A stretch of DNA of 64,000 nucleotides from Candidatus Delongbacteria bacterium (lineage in GTDB: Bacteria > CAIWAD01), in NCBI GenBank assembly GCA_041675285.1, contig JBAYTZ010000008.1:113069-177068 (forward strand), given 5' to 3'. Below, one piece after another: positions 52,749-64,000 of this stretch (position 1 is its first letter; the number at the start of each line of letters is the position of its first letter). The notes beneath the pieces are model-generated. The model was given only the letters and a program-made list of their open reading frames with translations, was not told the origin of the DNA and searched no databases. The translations under genes and the position numbers were made by a program.

Positions 52749-53991
52749 GTTCATCTGCTTCCCCGCCCTGCAATCCAAGACCCGCGCCAGCCTGGACGCC
52801 TACCTCGAGGACGGCGGCTACCAGAGCCTGAAGAGCGCGCTGGACCGCCTGCAGCCCGCCGAGGTCGCCGCCGTGGTCAAGGCCTCGGGCCTGCGCGGCC
52901 GCGGGGGCGCCGGCTTCCCCACCGGGATGAAGTGGGGTTTCCTGCCCAAGCAGACGGAGAAGCCCGTCTACCTGGTCTGCAACGCCGACGAGGGCGAGCC
53001 CGGCACCTTCAAGGACCGGGACCTGCTGCGCTACGCGCCCCACCAGCTGATCGAAGGCATGCTGCTGACCTGTTTCGCCATCGGCGCGAAGACGGGCTAC
53101 ATCTACATCCGCGGCGAATTCCTCGAGGAGGCCGCCGCCGTGAACCGCGCCCTGGACGAGGCGCGCGGGGCGGGCCTGCTGGGCCGGGACATCCTGGGCC
53201 GCGGGCTGGACGTGGACCTGCACGTGCACATGGGCGCCGGCGCCTACATCTGCGGCGAGGAGACGGCCCTGCTCAACTCGCTGGAGGGCCGGCGCGGCCT
53301 GCCGCGCACCAAGCCGCCCTTCCCGGCGGTGGTGGGCCTCTACGGCTGCCCGACCATCATCAACAACGTGGAAACCCTGGCCGCCGTGCCGCCCATCGTG
53401 GGCCACGGGGCGGACTGGTACCGCGCCCTGGGCACGGAGAAGTCCCCGGGCACCAAGCTGTTCAGCGTCTCGGGGCACGTGGAGCGCCCGGGCGTCTACG
53501 AGGTGCGGCTGGGCACGCCTTTCCAGCAGCTGCTGGACGAGGATTGTGGCGGCATGAAGGGCGGACGGCGACTGAAGGTGCTCATCCCGGGCGGCTCGTC
53601 CGTCCCCATGCTCACCGCCGCCGAGGCCGCCACCCTGAAGCTGGACTACGAGAGCTGCCTGGAGCACGGCACCATGCTGGGCTCCGGCGCCGTGATCGTG
53701 CTGGACGAGACGGTGAGCGTGCCCGAGGTGGTGCGCAACCTGGCCCACTTCTACGCCCACGAGAGCTGCGGCCAGTGCACGCCCTGCCGGGAAGGCACCC
53801 ATTGGATGCACGCCATCCTGGAGCGCGTGCTGGCGGGCCGGGGCAAATCCGGCGACCTGGACCTCCTGCTGGACATCTGCCAGCACGTCTCCTTCCGCAC
53901 CATCTGCGCGCTGGGGGACGCGGCCACCGGGCCGGTGAAGTCGGGGATCAGCAAGTTCCGCAACGAATTCGAGGCCCTGGTCCACGCCTAG
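52741..53991 (+). CDS. nuoF: NADH-quinone oxidoreductase subunit F
   Basis: 416 residues. It binds FMN, NADH and a [4Fe-4S] cluster and is the entry point for electrons in complex I. GLRGRGGAGFPTGMKW is the NADH/FMN region and CNADEGEPGTFKDRDLL the flavin site; GAYICGEETALLNSLEGRRGLPR follows. Cluster ligands C343, C346, C349 (SCGQCTPCREGT) and C389 are all present. It overlaps nuoE and ends 33 bases before nuoJ; nuoG, H and I, which usually follow, are not here. Confidence 0.97.
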   Translation: MAEFICFPALQSKTRASLDAYLEDGGYQSLKSALDRLQPAEVAAVVKASGLRGRGGAGFPTGMKWGFLPKQTEKPVYLVCNADEGEPGTFKDRDLLRYAPHQLIEGMLLTCFAIGAKTGYIYIRGEFLEEAAAVNRALDEARGAGLLGRDILGRGLDVDLHVHMGAGAYICGEETALLNSLEGRRGLPRTKPPFPAVVGLYGCPTIINNVETLAAVPPIVGHGADWYRALGTEKSPGTKLFSVSGHVERPGVYEVRLGTPFQQLLDEDCGGMKGGRRLKVLIPGGSSVPMLTAAEAATLKLDYESCLEHGTMLGSGAVIVLDETVSVPEVVRNLAHFYAHESCGQCTPCREGTHWMHAILERVLAGRGKSGDLDLLLDICQHVSFRTICALGDAATGPVKSGISKFRNEFEALVHA

Positions 53992-54024
53992 GACTGTCGT
54001 GGGCCTCCCTTGCCTGGAGGATCT

Positions 54025-54552
54025 GTGCGACCCCTGCTCTTCATCCTGCTGTCCCTGCTCACGCTGGGGGGCGGTTTGTGGGTGGTGTTGCGCCGCAGTC
54101 CGGTGGACTCGGTGCTGGGCCTGCTCACGGTGATGGTCTCCATCGCCGGCCACTACATGCTGCTCCAGGCGCCCTTCCTTGCCGCCGTCCAACTGATCGT
54201 CTACGGCGGCGCCGTGATCGTGCTCTTCCTGTTCGTGATCATGCTGCTCAACCTGCGCAAGGACGTGCTGCAGGCGCGCCGGCTGCCCGCCGGGCGCTGG
54301 TTCTACGCCCTGAGCGGCGCGGCGGCCCTGCTGGCGCTGAGCGGCCTGTTCCGCGCCGGGGCCGACTGGCTGCCCGCCGCCGGCCTGCCCCAGGACGGCA
54401 CGGTGGAGGCCTTCGGCGCCGAGCTGTTCCGGCGCTGGGTCTATCCCTTTGAACTGACCAGCGTGCTGCTGCTGGCCGCCCTGGTGGGCGCCGTGGCGCT
54501 CACCCGCCGCGCCGGGGAGCCCGGGGCCACGGCGACGGACGAGGAGGCCTGA
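54025..54552 (+). CDS. nuoJ: NADH-quinone oxidoreductase subunit J
   Basis: 175 residues from GTG 54025, with GGAGG five bases upstream. Five membrane helices are predicted; FLAAVQLIVYGGAVIVLFLFVIMLLNL is the conserved third-helix region that carries the pi-bulge involved in coupling. A final helix follows (TSVLLLAALVGAVALTRR). The stop overlaps the nuoK start (TGATG). Confidence 0.95.
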   Translation: MRPLLFILLSLLTLGGGLWVVLRRSPVDSVLGLLTVMVSIAGHYMLLQAPFLAAVQLIVYGGAVIVLFLFVIMLLNLRKDVLQARRLPAGRWFYALSGAAALLALSGLFRAGADWLPAAGLPQDGTVEAFGAELFRRWVYPFELTSVLLLAALVGAVALTRRAGEPGATATDEEA

Positions 54553-54871
54553 TGCCCGAACTCAACCACTACCTGCTGCTCAGCGTGCTGCTGTTCGGGC
54601 TGGGCCTGACCGGTGTGCTGGTACGCCGCAACGTCTTGATCGTGCTGATGTGCATCGAGCTGATGCTCAACTCGGCCAACCTGCTGCTGGTGGCCTTCAG
54701 CCGCCAGGGCGGCGGGCTGGACGGCCAGGCCTTCGCCTTCTTCAGCATGACCGTGGCCGCCGCCGAGGTGGCCCTGGGCCTGGCCATCGTGGTGCTGCTC
54801 TACCGCTGGCACGGCAGCACGAGTTTGGAACACCTGCGCCTGGTCCCGTCACAACCGGAGGAAGGGCGCTG

Positions 54872-54872
<1 letters not shown>
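54552..54872 (+). CDS. nuoK: NADH-quinone oxidoreductase subunit K
   Basis: 106 residues and three membrane helices. NVLIVLMCIELMLNSANLLLVAF contains the conserved glutamate of helix 2, and AAAEVALGLAIVVLLYR the second glutamate, both part of the proton path of complex I. It overlaps both neighbours by one base (TGATG). Confidence 0.96.
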
Positions 54873-58356
<3,484 letters not shown>

Positions 58357-58357
58357 G

Positions 58358-59800
58358 ATGGACCTGAGCACCCTGAATCCGGCCAGCCTGCTGCCCGAGC
58401 TGATCCTGGCGGGCGGCGGCCTGCTGGTGCTGCTGGCCAACGCCCTGGGCGGCCGGCGCGCCGACGGCTGGCTGAGCCCGCTGAGCGCCCTGGCGGTCCT
58501 GGCGGCCCTGGCCTTCTGCCTCTTCCCCGTGACCCGCGAACCCGGCTACTTCGGTTCTGTCCAGTCCGATCCGCTGGCCTACGCGGGGCGCACCACGGTG
58601 CTGGCCGCGCTGCTGCTGCTGCTGCTGGGCGGCGCGTCCTACCTGCGCCAGCGCACCCTGCCGCGGGCCGAGACCCTGGCCTTGACCCTGTTCGGCGCCA
58701 CGGGCATGCTGGCCCTGGCCTCCGCCGGAGACCTGATCACGCTCTTTTTGGCCATCGAGGTGCTCAGTCTTTCGCTCTATGCGCTGGCGGGCCTCCTGGG
58801 GCAGCGGACGGAATCGCGCCACGCGGCCCTGACCTACTTCCTGACGGGCTCCTTCGCTTCGGCCTTCCTGCTCTTCGGCCTGACCCTGCTCTACGGCGCC
58901 GCGGGCACGCTGAACCTGGCGGAGCTGGGGCTGGGCATCGCGCGCCATGGCGGCGGGGCGCAGTGGATCGCGCTGGGGGGCATCGTCCTCAGCCTGACCG
59001 GCTTCCTCTTCAAGGTGGGGGCCGTGCCCTTCCACTCCTGGCTGCCCGACGTCTACACGGGCAGCCCCAGCTGGGTCACGGCCTTCATGAGCACGGGCGC
59101 CAAGGCCGCGGCCTTCGCCGGCTTCGGCCGCCTGCTGCTGCCGCTGGCGCCCCAGTCCACGGCCTGGGCCTCGCTGCTGGGGATCTGCGCGGCGCTGACC
59201 ATGATCGTGGGCAACTTCAGCGCCCTGGGCCAGGTGAACGTCAAGCGCATGCTGGCCTTCAGTTCCGTGGCCCACGCGGGCTACCTGCTGCTGGGCCTGC
59301 AGGCCACGGGTTACGCCGGGGAGAGCCTCGAGGCCGTGCTCTTCTACCTGCTGCCTTACGGCCTGCTCAACGTGCCGCTCTTCCTGATCGCCGCGCGGGT
59401 CAGCCGGGCGGGCGGCGGGCGCTACCACATCGACGACTACAAGGGGCTGGCCAAACGCGACCCCGTGCTGGCCGGCCTGCTGGCCGTGCTGCTGCTGGGC
59501 CTGGCGGGCATCCCGCCGCTGGCGGGCTTCATGGGCAAGCTGCTGGTCTTTTCCGCCGCCGTGCGCGCCGGGCAGACGGGTCTGGCCGTGCTGGGCATCC
59601 TGACCAGCGTGGTGGCCGTCTACTACTACCTGCGGCTGGTGGTCTTCGCCTACTTCCACGAGCCCGCGCCGGCGCGGACGGAGCGGCTGGAGTGCGACCG
59701 CGGACTGACCCTGGCCGCCGGACTGGCCGCCCTGGGCGTGCTGGTGCTGGGCGTCTGGCCGGGCCTCTGGCTGGAACTGACCCGGGGAATCGGCCTGTAG
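58358..59800 (+). CDS. nuoN: NADH-quinone oxidoreductase subunit N
   Basis: 480 residues. Third antiporter-like subunit. LFLAIEVLSLSLYALAGLLG, FLFKVGAVPFHSWLPDVYTGSPSWVTAFMSTGAKAAAFAGF and NVKRMLAFSSVAHAGYLLLGL are the conserved blocks. It begins one base after the nuoM stop and ends the visible nuo run. The downstream gap to the antiporter gene is 79 bases and contains no clear terminator, so co-transcription with it is possible. Confidence 0.96.
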   Translation: MDLSTLNPASLLPELILAGGGLLVLLANALGGRRADGWLSPLSALAVLAALAFCLFPVTREPGYFGSVQSDPLAYAGRTTVLAALLLLLLGGASYLRQRTLPRAETLALTLFGATGMLALASAGDLITLFLAIEVLSLSLYALAGLLGQRTESRHAALTYFLTGSFASAFLLFGLTLLYGAAGTLNLAELGLGIARHGGGAQWIALGGIVLSLTGFLFKVGAVPFHSWLPDVYTGSPSWVTAFMSTGAKAAAFAGFGRLLLPLAPQSTAWASLLGICAALTMIVGNFSALGQVNVKRMLAFSSVAHAGYLLLGLQATGYAGESLEAVLFYLLPYGLLNVPLFLIAARVSRAGGGRYHIDDYKGLAKRDPVLAGLLAVLLLGLAGIPPLAGFMGKLLVFSAAVRAGQTGLAVLGILTSVVAVYYYLRLVVFAYFHEPAPARTERLECDRGLTLAAGLAALGVLVLGVWPGLWLELTRGIGL

Positions 59801-59879
59801 CGGGCCCATTCCAGTGCCCATAACGGATCCGGCCGCCGGAGCCCGGCGGGTCGGGTCCGTCCTCCTGAAAGGACGCCGC

Positions 59880-61367
59880 ATGAAATTGTTCGAGCGCATG
59901 ATCCGCCGGCTGGGGGCCGCCGCCCTGCTGTTGTTGACCCTGCCGGGCCTGGCCCGGGCCGCGGAAGCGGCCACCCATCCCTCGCTGGGGGAGAGCCTGC
60001 CTCTCTGGAGCGCCATCCCCTTCGCCGGGATCCTGCTCTCCATCGCGCTGTTCCCGCTGCTGGCCCCGCACTTCTGGCACCACCACTTCGGCAAGGTCTC
60101 GGCCTTCTGGTCCCTGCTCTTCGCCCTGCCCTTCGCCGCGGCTTACGGCCTGCACCAGGCCACCTACTCGCTTTTGCACATCGTAGTGCTGGATTACCTG
60201 CCCTTCATCATCCTGCTCACCGGGCTGTTCGTCATCGCCGGCGGCATCGCGGTCAAGGGCAGCCTGGCGGGGTCGCCCAAGGTCAACACCCTGATCCTGC
60301 TCATCGGCACGCTGCTGGCCTCGTGGATCGGCACCACGGGCGCGTCCATGCTGCTGATCCGCCCGCTGCTCAAGAGCAACGCCATGCGCAAGAACAAGAT
60401 GCACGTGGTGATCTTCTTCATCTTCCTGGTGTCCAACATCGGCGGCGCGCTGACGCCCATCGGCGATCCGCCGCTCTTCCTGGGCTACCTGCACGGCGTC
60501 TCCTTCTTCTGGACCCTGCTGCACTGCTGGCTGCCCATGACCTTCAACGCGCTGATCCTGCTGGCCGTCTTCTACGGGCTGGACCGCTGGCTGCTGGCCC
60601 GGGAGGGCGGACTGCCCGCTTCCACGGCCCCGACGGAGCGCCTGCACGTGGAAGGCCTGCCCAACTTGCTGCTGCTGGGCGGCGTGGTGGGGGCCGTGAT
60701 CCTCAGCGGGATGTGGAACAGCCACCCGGCCTTCCTGGACGCCGCGACGGGCTCCCTGCGCGGCCTGACCCTGCTGCCGGGCGCGCATCCCATCGTGCTG
60801 CCCTACCTGAACCTGCTGCGCGACGGCGCGATCATCGTTCTGCTGCTGGTCAGCCTGAAGATCACCCGGGCGGAGACCCGCGCGGCCAACGACTTCAACT
60901 GGGAGCCGATCCTGGAGGTGGCCAAGCTCTTCGCCGGCATCTTCATCACCATCATCCCGGCGCTGGAGATCCTCAAGGCGGGCACCCACGGCGCCATGGC
61001 CTTCATCATCGAGCGGGTCTCCAGCGACGCCAGTTACTTCTGGGCCGCGGGCTCGCTCTCCAGTTTCCTGGACAACGCGCCGACCTACCTGACCTTCTTC
61101 AACACGGCGCTGGGCAGCCTCTATCCGGGTCTGACGGAGGCCCAGGCCGTGCCGCTGCTGATGCAACACGGCACGACGCTGATGGCCATCAGCTGCGGCT
61201 CGGTGTTCATGGGGGCCAACACCTACATCGGGAACGCGCCGAACTTCATGGTCAAGTCCATCGCCGAGCAGTCGGGCGTGAAGATGCCCAGCTTCTTCGG
61301 GTACATGGCGTGGTCGGTGGGCATCCTGATCCCGCTCTTCGTGCTGAACACGGTGTTGTTCTTTTAG
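59880..61367 (+). CDS. nhaD: NhaD-type sodium/proton antiporter
   Basis: 495 residues; AAAGGA before ATG 59880. About 12 membrane helices. VSNIGGALTPIGDPPLFLGYLHG is the hallmark of the NhaD (ion transporter) family, and FLDNAPTYLTFFNTALG with NTYIGNAPNFMVKSIAEQSGVKMPSFFGYMAWS contain the second conserved ion-site region. A signal-like N-terminus (LGAAALLLLTLPGLARA) precedes the first helix. It exchanges Na+ for H+ and would link the proton motive force made by complex I to a sodium gradient. A strong terminator follows. Confidence 0.93.
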   Translation: MKLFERMIRRLGAAALLLLTLPGLARAAEAATHPSLGESLPLWSAIPFAGILLSIALFPLLAPHFWHHHFGKVSAFWSLLFALPFAAAYGLHQATYSLLHIVVLDYLPFIILLTGLFVIAGGIAVKGSLAGSPKVNTLILLIGTLLASWIGTTGASMLLIRPLLKSNAMRKNKMHVVIFFIFLVSNIGGALTPIGDPPLFLGYLHGVSFFWTLLHCWLPMTFNALILLAVFYGLDRWLLAREGGLPASTAPTERLHVEGLPNLLLLGGVVGAVILSGMWNSHPAFLDAATGSLRGLTLLPGAHPIVLPYLNLLRDGAIIVLLLVSLKITRAETRAANDFNWEPILEVAKLFAGIFITIIPALEILKAGTHGAMAFIIERVSSDASYFWAAGSLSSFLDNAPTYLTFFNTALGSLYPGLTEAQAVPLLMQHGTTLMAISCGSVFMGANTYIGNAPNFMVKSIAEQSGVKMPSFFGYMAWSVGILIPLFVLNTVLFF

Positions 61368-61409
61368 CTGGGGGCCGGCGCCTCGGCATTGGTGCTGATT
61401 GCTTATCTG

Positions 61410-61447
61410 ACCTGGCTGTTCGTGGTGTGCGGGCAGCCAGGTTTTTT
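61410..61447 (+). terminator. Intrinsic terminator of nhaD
   Basis: ACCTGGCTG (61410-61418) pairs perfectly with CAGCCAGGT (61434-61442), and TTTTTT follows. It is 42 bases past the nhaD stop. Confidence 0.88.
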
Positions 61448-61464
61448 GTGGTCGGTTTTGGTTG

Positions 61465-61490
61465 TTTACCACGGAGACACAGAGACACAG
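61465..61490 (+). repeat. CACAGAG-family repeat
   Basis: TTTACCACGGAGACACAGAG followed by ACACAG. Same orientation as the copy 183 bp further on and opposite to the one at 61997. Confidence 0.85.
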
Positions 61491-61647
61491 TAGTGTACTG
61501 GGATGAGCTTGCGTGGTAGGGTTCTGGCTCGGTGTACTGCCAGGCTTGGGCTTGGAATTTTGGTGCACTTGGATCGCACGAACAATCGCAGCCTGGCTGT
61601 TCGTGATGAGTGAATATCCGGGATGTTTTATGCCTAGGTTTAGTTTG

Positions 61648-61684
61648 TTTACCACAGAAACACAAAAACACAAAGACGCAAAAT
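61648..61684 (+). repeat. CACAGAG-family repeat (A-rich variant)
   Basis: TTTACCACAGAAACACAAAA then ACACAAAGACGCAAAA; every second G has become A, showing decay of the motif. Confidence 0.8.
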
Positions 61685-61996
61685 AATAGAGATGCAGGGT
61701 TTTATTGGAATAAACGGGTTTGGCGGAATCCGGCTCAGCTTATTGCCGGGGATTGACTTCAGCTTTTTCGATGGACTTGGATCGCAGGAAGACACGAATT
61801 CTCAAAATATTGGTAGGTATTGATAGTGAAATTAAAACAGCATTCTCTTATTATGAGTTGTTTCTTAATTCTAAATTCAACGGCAATTGATTCAAATTTC
61901 TACAAATCAGAAATCATATCTGAACTTCAAATTAACTGCGCGAAGATAAAACTACTCGTAGCACCAGTTATATCAACGGCGATGAGCCTGCAAGTT

Positions 61997-62049
61997 GACT
62001 CTGTGACTCTGTGACTCTGTGACTCTGTGTCTTTGTGTCTTTGTGGTGA
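61997..62049 (-). repeat. CACAGAG-family repeat with four GACTCTGT units
   Basis: GACTCTGT is repeated four times in tandem (61997-62028), then TGTCTTTGTGTCTTTGTGGT. The minus-strand reading ACCACAAAGACACAAAGACA matches the family in inverted orientation to the two copies to the left. Confidence 0.88.
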
Positions 62050-62071
62050 TCCCCCCGAGGCCCGAGGAGAG

Positions 62072-62105
62072 AAAAGCCGGGCACCCCTGAACGGGATGCC
62101 CGGCT
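62072..62105 (-). terminator. Terminator of the 330-residue secreted protein gene
   Basis: AGCCGGGCA (62075-62083) pairs with TGCCCGGCT (62097-62105); the minus strand continues TTTCTCTCC. It lies 24 bases past the stop and is repeated for the next paralogue at 63871. Confidence 0.8.
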
Positions 62106-62128
62106 GGCGGGTCCGTGACGTATGGAGC

Positions 62129-63121
62129 TTACTTGGTCAGCACCAGGCGGCTCACCTGCTGGCCGGAGACCGTGCTCAGGCGGGCCAGGTAGAGACCGGA
62201 GGGCAGGTTGCCGGCGTGGAAGGCGACCTGGTGGGAACCGGCGCTCAGGCTGCCGTTCACCAGGCTGGCCACCTGCTGGCCCTGGAGGTTGAAGATCGCC
62301 AGTTCCACGTGGCCCGTCTCCGCCAACTCCACGGCCAGGGTGGTGGTGGGGTTGAAGGGGTTCGGGAAGGCGCGGATCAGGTCCGGGCTGGTGGGCAGCG
62401 GCTGGGCTTCCACCTGGCCGTCATCCGTGAAGCAGGCTTCGCCCAGGATGACGTCCTCGCCGATGCCGTCGTCCCAGTTGGCGCCGGCAAAGACCTGGAA
62501 GTTGAAGCAGATGGTCGTGGCGTTCAGGTCCTCGAAGTCGCCGAAGTTGCTTAAGGCGATCTCGAAGTCCGGGCTGGCCAGGAAGGGCGAATAGAAGTGG
62601 CCGCCGTAGTTGGCCGGCAGCGGCGCGCCGAAGCAGGTCGGCAGGCCGAAGGGCAGATAGCTGAAGGCGCTGACCCCGATGCCGGTGGCCGTGCCGAAGA
62701 AGCTGTCGCCGGCGATCACGTCGTAGGTGCCGTCCTGATCGAAGTCGAAGGCGATGCAGATGGCCTCGGAATTGGCCAGGTCGGCGTAGTCCGCGCCGCC
62801 ATTCTGGGCCAGCCAGGGCGAGGTGAAGCCGTCGATGCCGTCGCCGTCGGCGTCACCGGCCACGCCGAAGAAGTCCAGGCCCACGGCCAGAACGCCCGTC
62901 GTCCGGTTCAGCTCAAAGCTGGCGCCGGTCATGTCCCAACCAGGCACGGTGCCGGGAGGGGCATTGAAGGTGGGCACCGAGACGTCGCCCAGCGGATCCG
63001 GCACGCTGACGACATCGGTGCCGTTGAAATCTGTCGGGACCACTCCCGTGAACACGGCCGGAAACGCTGCCGGGCCGAAGGCCAGCGTTCCCAACAGTGC
63101 GAACAGCAAACGCTTGGACAT
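62129..63121 (-). CDS. Secreted protein with T9SS-type sorting domain
   Basis: 330 residues. ATG 63121 has GGGGGGAAAG upstream and a signal peptide (MSKRLLFALLGTLAFGPAAFPA). The mature part is one beta-rich domain with acidic, possibly calcium-binding loops (GDADGDGIDG, DFDQDGTYD) and four cysteines (AICIAF, LPTCFG, ICFNFQ, EACFTD). The sorting domain starts FPNPFNPTTTLAVEL and ends SRLVLTK. Function unknown. A paralogue with an identical visible C-terminus and the same terminator begins about 800 bases to the right. Confidence 0.88.
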   Translation of the reverse strand: MSKRLLFALLGTLAFGPAAFPAVFTGVVPTDFNGTDVVSVPDPLGDVSVPTFNAPPGTVPGWDMTGASFELNRTTGVLAVGLDFFGVAGDADGDGIDGFTSPWLAQNGGADYADLANSEAICIAFDFDQDGTYDVIAGDSFFGTATGIGVSAFSYLPFGLPTCFGAPLPANYGGHFYSPFLASPDFEIALSNFGDFEDLNATTICFNFQVFAGANWDDGIGEDVILGEACFTDDGQVEAQPLPTSPDLIRAFPNPFNPTTTLAVELAETGHVELAIFNLQGQQVASLVNGSLSAGSHQVAFHAGNLPSGLYLARLSTVSGQQVSRLVLTK

Positions 63122-63503
63122 AACTTTCCCCCCAAAGGTCAATGGATGTTGACGATGTTCAGGTCTTGTGGCACATGGACTGGCGTCCACGGACTCTCTG
63201 AGCAAGGAGCGTGCCAAGCGAGAATGGGGTGGTTGCTAGCTTTGCGCAGCTTTGAGGAGTGCGTGGCGGAGCGTGGTGAGTGCTCGAGATCAGGCGGGTG
63301 GAGCCGGGGATTGAACAGTCGCTGAATGTTTGGTCAGAATCAAGGGATGACGGGCCGGGATTGGTTTTCTGAGGTAGGGGTTGATTGTTTTTAACACGAA
63401 GGCATGGAGACTCGAAGATTAAATTGGTTATTCTTGGATAATTACAAGAGGATTTTATTGACTTTTTTTGTGGTAGCTGTAATGGTGACTGCCGGAGAAT
63501 CTG

Positions 63504-63530
63504 TAACACAGAGGCACAGAGACACAGAGG
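63504..63530 (+). repeat. CACAGAG-family repeat
   Basis: TAACACAGAGGCACAGAGAC followed by ACAGAGG. Plus orientation; it faces the inverted copy at 63838-63856. Confidence 0.85.
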
Positions 63531-63671
63531 ATGTACCTGTTACGCTTAGCATTGAAAAAGTGATTAATATCAATTGTGATAATCTATATATAACAACGAA
63601 TGCTATCACATCATTCTAAAGATTAAAGCGTTTTATTTTGAATCAGTTACTTTGGTGTGATTGGTCTGATT

Positions 63672-63696
63672 TAAACACAGCAACACAGAAACACTG
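63672..63696 (+). repeat. CACAGAG-family repeat (degenerate)
   Basis: TAAACACAGCAACACAGAAA followed by CACTG. Confidence 0.6.
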
Positions 63697-63837
63697 ATAC
63701 ATCGGAATTAAGGATCAATGATAGGGCAACGAGTCTTTGAGTCTTCGCGCCTTCGTGCGAAAGACAAATTTCGGCAAAGCCTTCGCCGCGCCAACGCCAA
63801 CGCAGCGGCTCAACCTGAAAGACGATTCCTGTCCCAG

Positions 63838-63856
63838 CTGTGTCTCTGTGGTATGG
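63838..63856 (-). repeat. CACAGAG-family repeat (short)
   Basis: CTGTGTCTCTGTGGTATGG on the plus strand, i.e. ACCACAGAGACACAG on the minus strand. Confidence 0.75.
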
Positions 63857-63870
63857 TCCCAAGCCCGCGA

Positions 63871-63906
63871 GAGAGAGAAGCCGGGCACCCTTAGCGGATG
63901 CCCGGC
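63871..63906 (-). terminator. Terminator of the partial secreted protein gene at the window end
   Basis: GCCGGGCA (63880-63887) pairs with TGCCCGGC (63899-63906); the minus strand continues TTCTCTCTCTC. Same stem as at 62075-62105. Confidence 0.75.
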
Positions 63907-63931
63907 CCTTGTCGTCAGGAATGCGTGGCGC

Positions 63932-64000
63932 TTACTTGGTCAGCACCAGGCGGCTCACCTGCTGGCCGGAGACCGTGCTCAGGCGGGCCAGGTAGAGACC
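63932..64000 (-). CDS. Secreted protein, C-terminal end only (gene continues past the window)
   Basis: The last 22 codons and stop are visible. The encoded GLYLARLSTVSGQQVSRLVLTK is identical to the end of the 62129-63121 gene, and the 69 bases are identical in DNA too. It is therefore a tandem paralogue or a very recently exchanged 3' end with a T9SS-type sorting tail. Confidence 0.82.
   Translation of the reverse strand, partial: GLYLARLSTVSGQQVSRLVLTK

Larger units (their letters stand above)
61448..62071. other. AT-rich, repeat-bearing intergenic region (about 620 bp)
   Basis: It holds three CACAGAG-family repeats and a degenerate tandem duplication of about 185-205 bp (TTTACCAC at 61465 and 61648; GGCTCxG...TGCC at 61526 and 61732; ACTTGGATCGCA at 61569 and 61772). 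A 64-codon frame at 61820-62014 has no ribosome site and ends inside the repeat, so it is not called. Confidence 0.7.
63122..63870. other. AT-rich intergenic region (about 750 bp) with repeats
   Basis: It holds CACAGAG-family copies at 63504, 63672 and 63838, and looser relatives at 63388-63417 (TTTTTAACACGAAGGCATGG) and 63731-63763 (GAGTCTTTGAGTCTTCGCGC). No gene was supported; the 71-codon frame at 63404 runs through a repeat and has no ribosome site. The left 200 bases must contain the promoter of the 63121 gene. Confidence 0.65.

Noticed and set aside
59801..59879. tRNA or riboswitch between nuoN and nhaD
   Set aside because: Short GC-rich dyads are present (GTCC...GGAC) but no cloverleaf or known riboswitch core could be drawn.
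61820..62014. 64-codon frame in AT-rich DNA
   Set aside because: No ribosome site and the end lies inside a CACAGAG-family repeat.
63404..63619. 71-codon frame in AT-rich DNA
   Set aside because: It reads through a repeat (QRHRDTED); no ribosome site.

Overview
The window is mostly GC-rich (about 65-70% by eye) and looks like the chromosome of an uncultured member of the FCB superphylum (Bacteroidota, Fibrobacterota, Cloacimonadota, Delongbacteria-type lineages). Three things point there. At least nine proteins carry a C-terminal FlgD-Ig/type IX secretion-like sorting domain (NPFNPST near the start, GVYxxxL and K-V-L-L-K at the end). One promoter has exactly the Bacteroidota sigma layout (TTTG-N19-TAxxTTTG). 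A complete bacillithiol gene set is present. The phylum is an inference; there is no rRNA or tRNA in the window.

Layout. 2-1011: the 3' end of a ComM/YifB Mg-chelatase-like gene, overlapped by a GxxExxY gene. 1076-21419: four very large secreted repeat proteins, all on the minus strand, each with its own hairpin terminator; the first three share almost the same terminator and nearly identical 3' ends. 21809-29440: a minus-strand cluster reading hybrid histidine kinase, methyltransferase, bshC, bshB1, bshA, hisS. 29583-38213: a small helical protein; a plus-strand CBS / AhpD-like / sfsA operon; and a five-gene minus-strand envelope operon with a small membrane protein, a beta-propeller protein, a lipoprotein and two DUF3857/transglutaminase-like proteins.

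38240-43660 is an accessory stretch with clearly lower GC. It holds a triple C2H2 zinc-finger protein, a small coiled-coil membrane protein, an RCC1-repeat secreted protein, and a 531-residue gene of unknown function inside a 1.75-kb segment bounded by 12-bp inverted repeats. 43689-49989 has a lipoprotein, about 1 kb of layered intergenic repeats, and two more secreted proteins. 50212-61367 is plus-strand energy and redox metabolism: trxB, an MBL-fold hydrolase, nuoE-F-J-K-L-M-N (G, H and I are absent from their usual place between F and J) and an NhaD-type antiporter. 61368-64000 is AT-rich repeat DNA with two small secreted paralogues, the second cut by the window end.

The unifying themes are export of large modular surface proteins, thiol redox chemistry (bacillithiol, thioredoxin reductase, AhpD-like protein) and a Na+/H+-coupled respiratory chain. 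The main unexplained signals are a dispersed intergenic repeat family built on ACCACAGAGACACAGAG (found at both ends and in the middle of the window, once directly behind the GxxExxY gene) and the AT-rich accessory genes.
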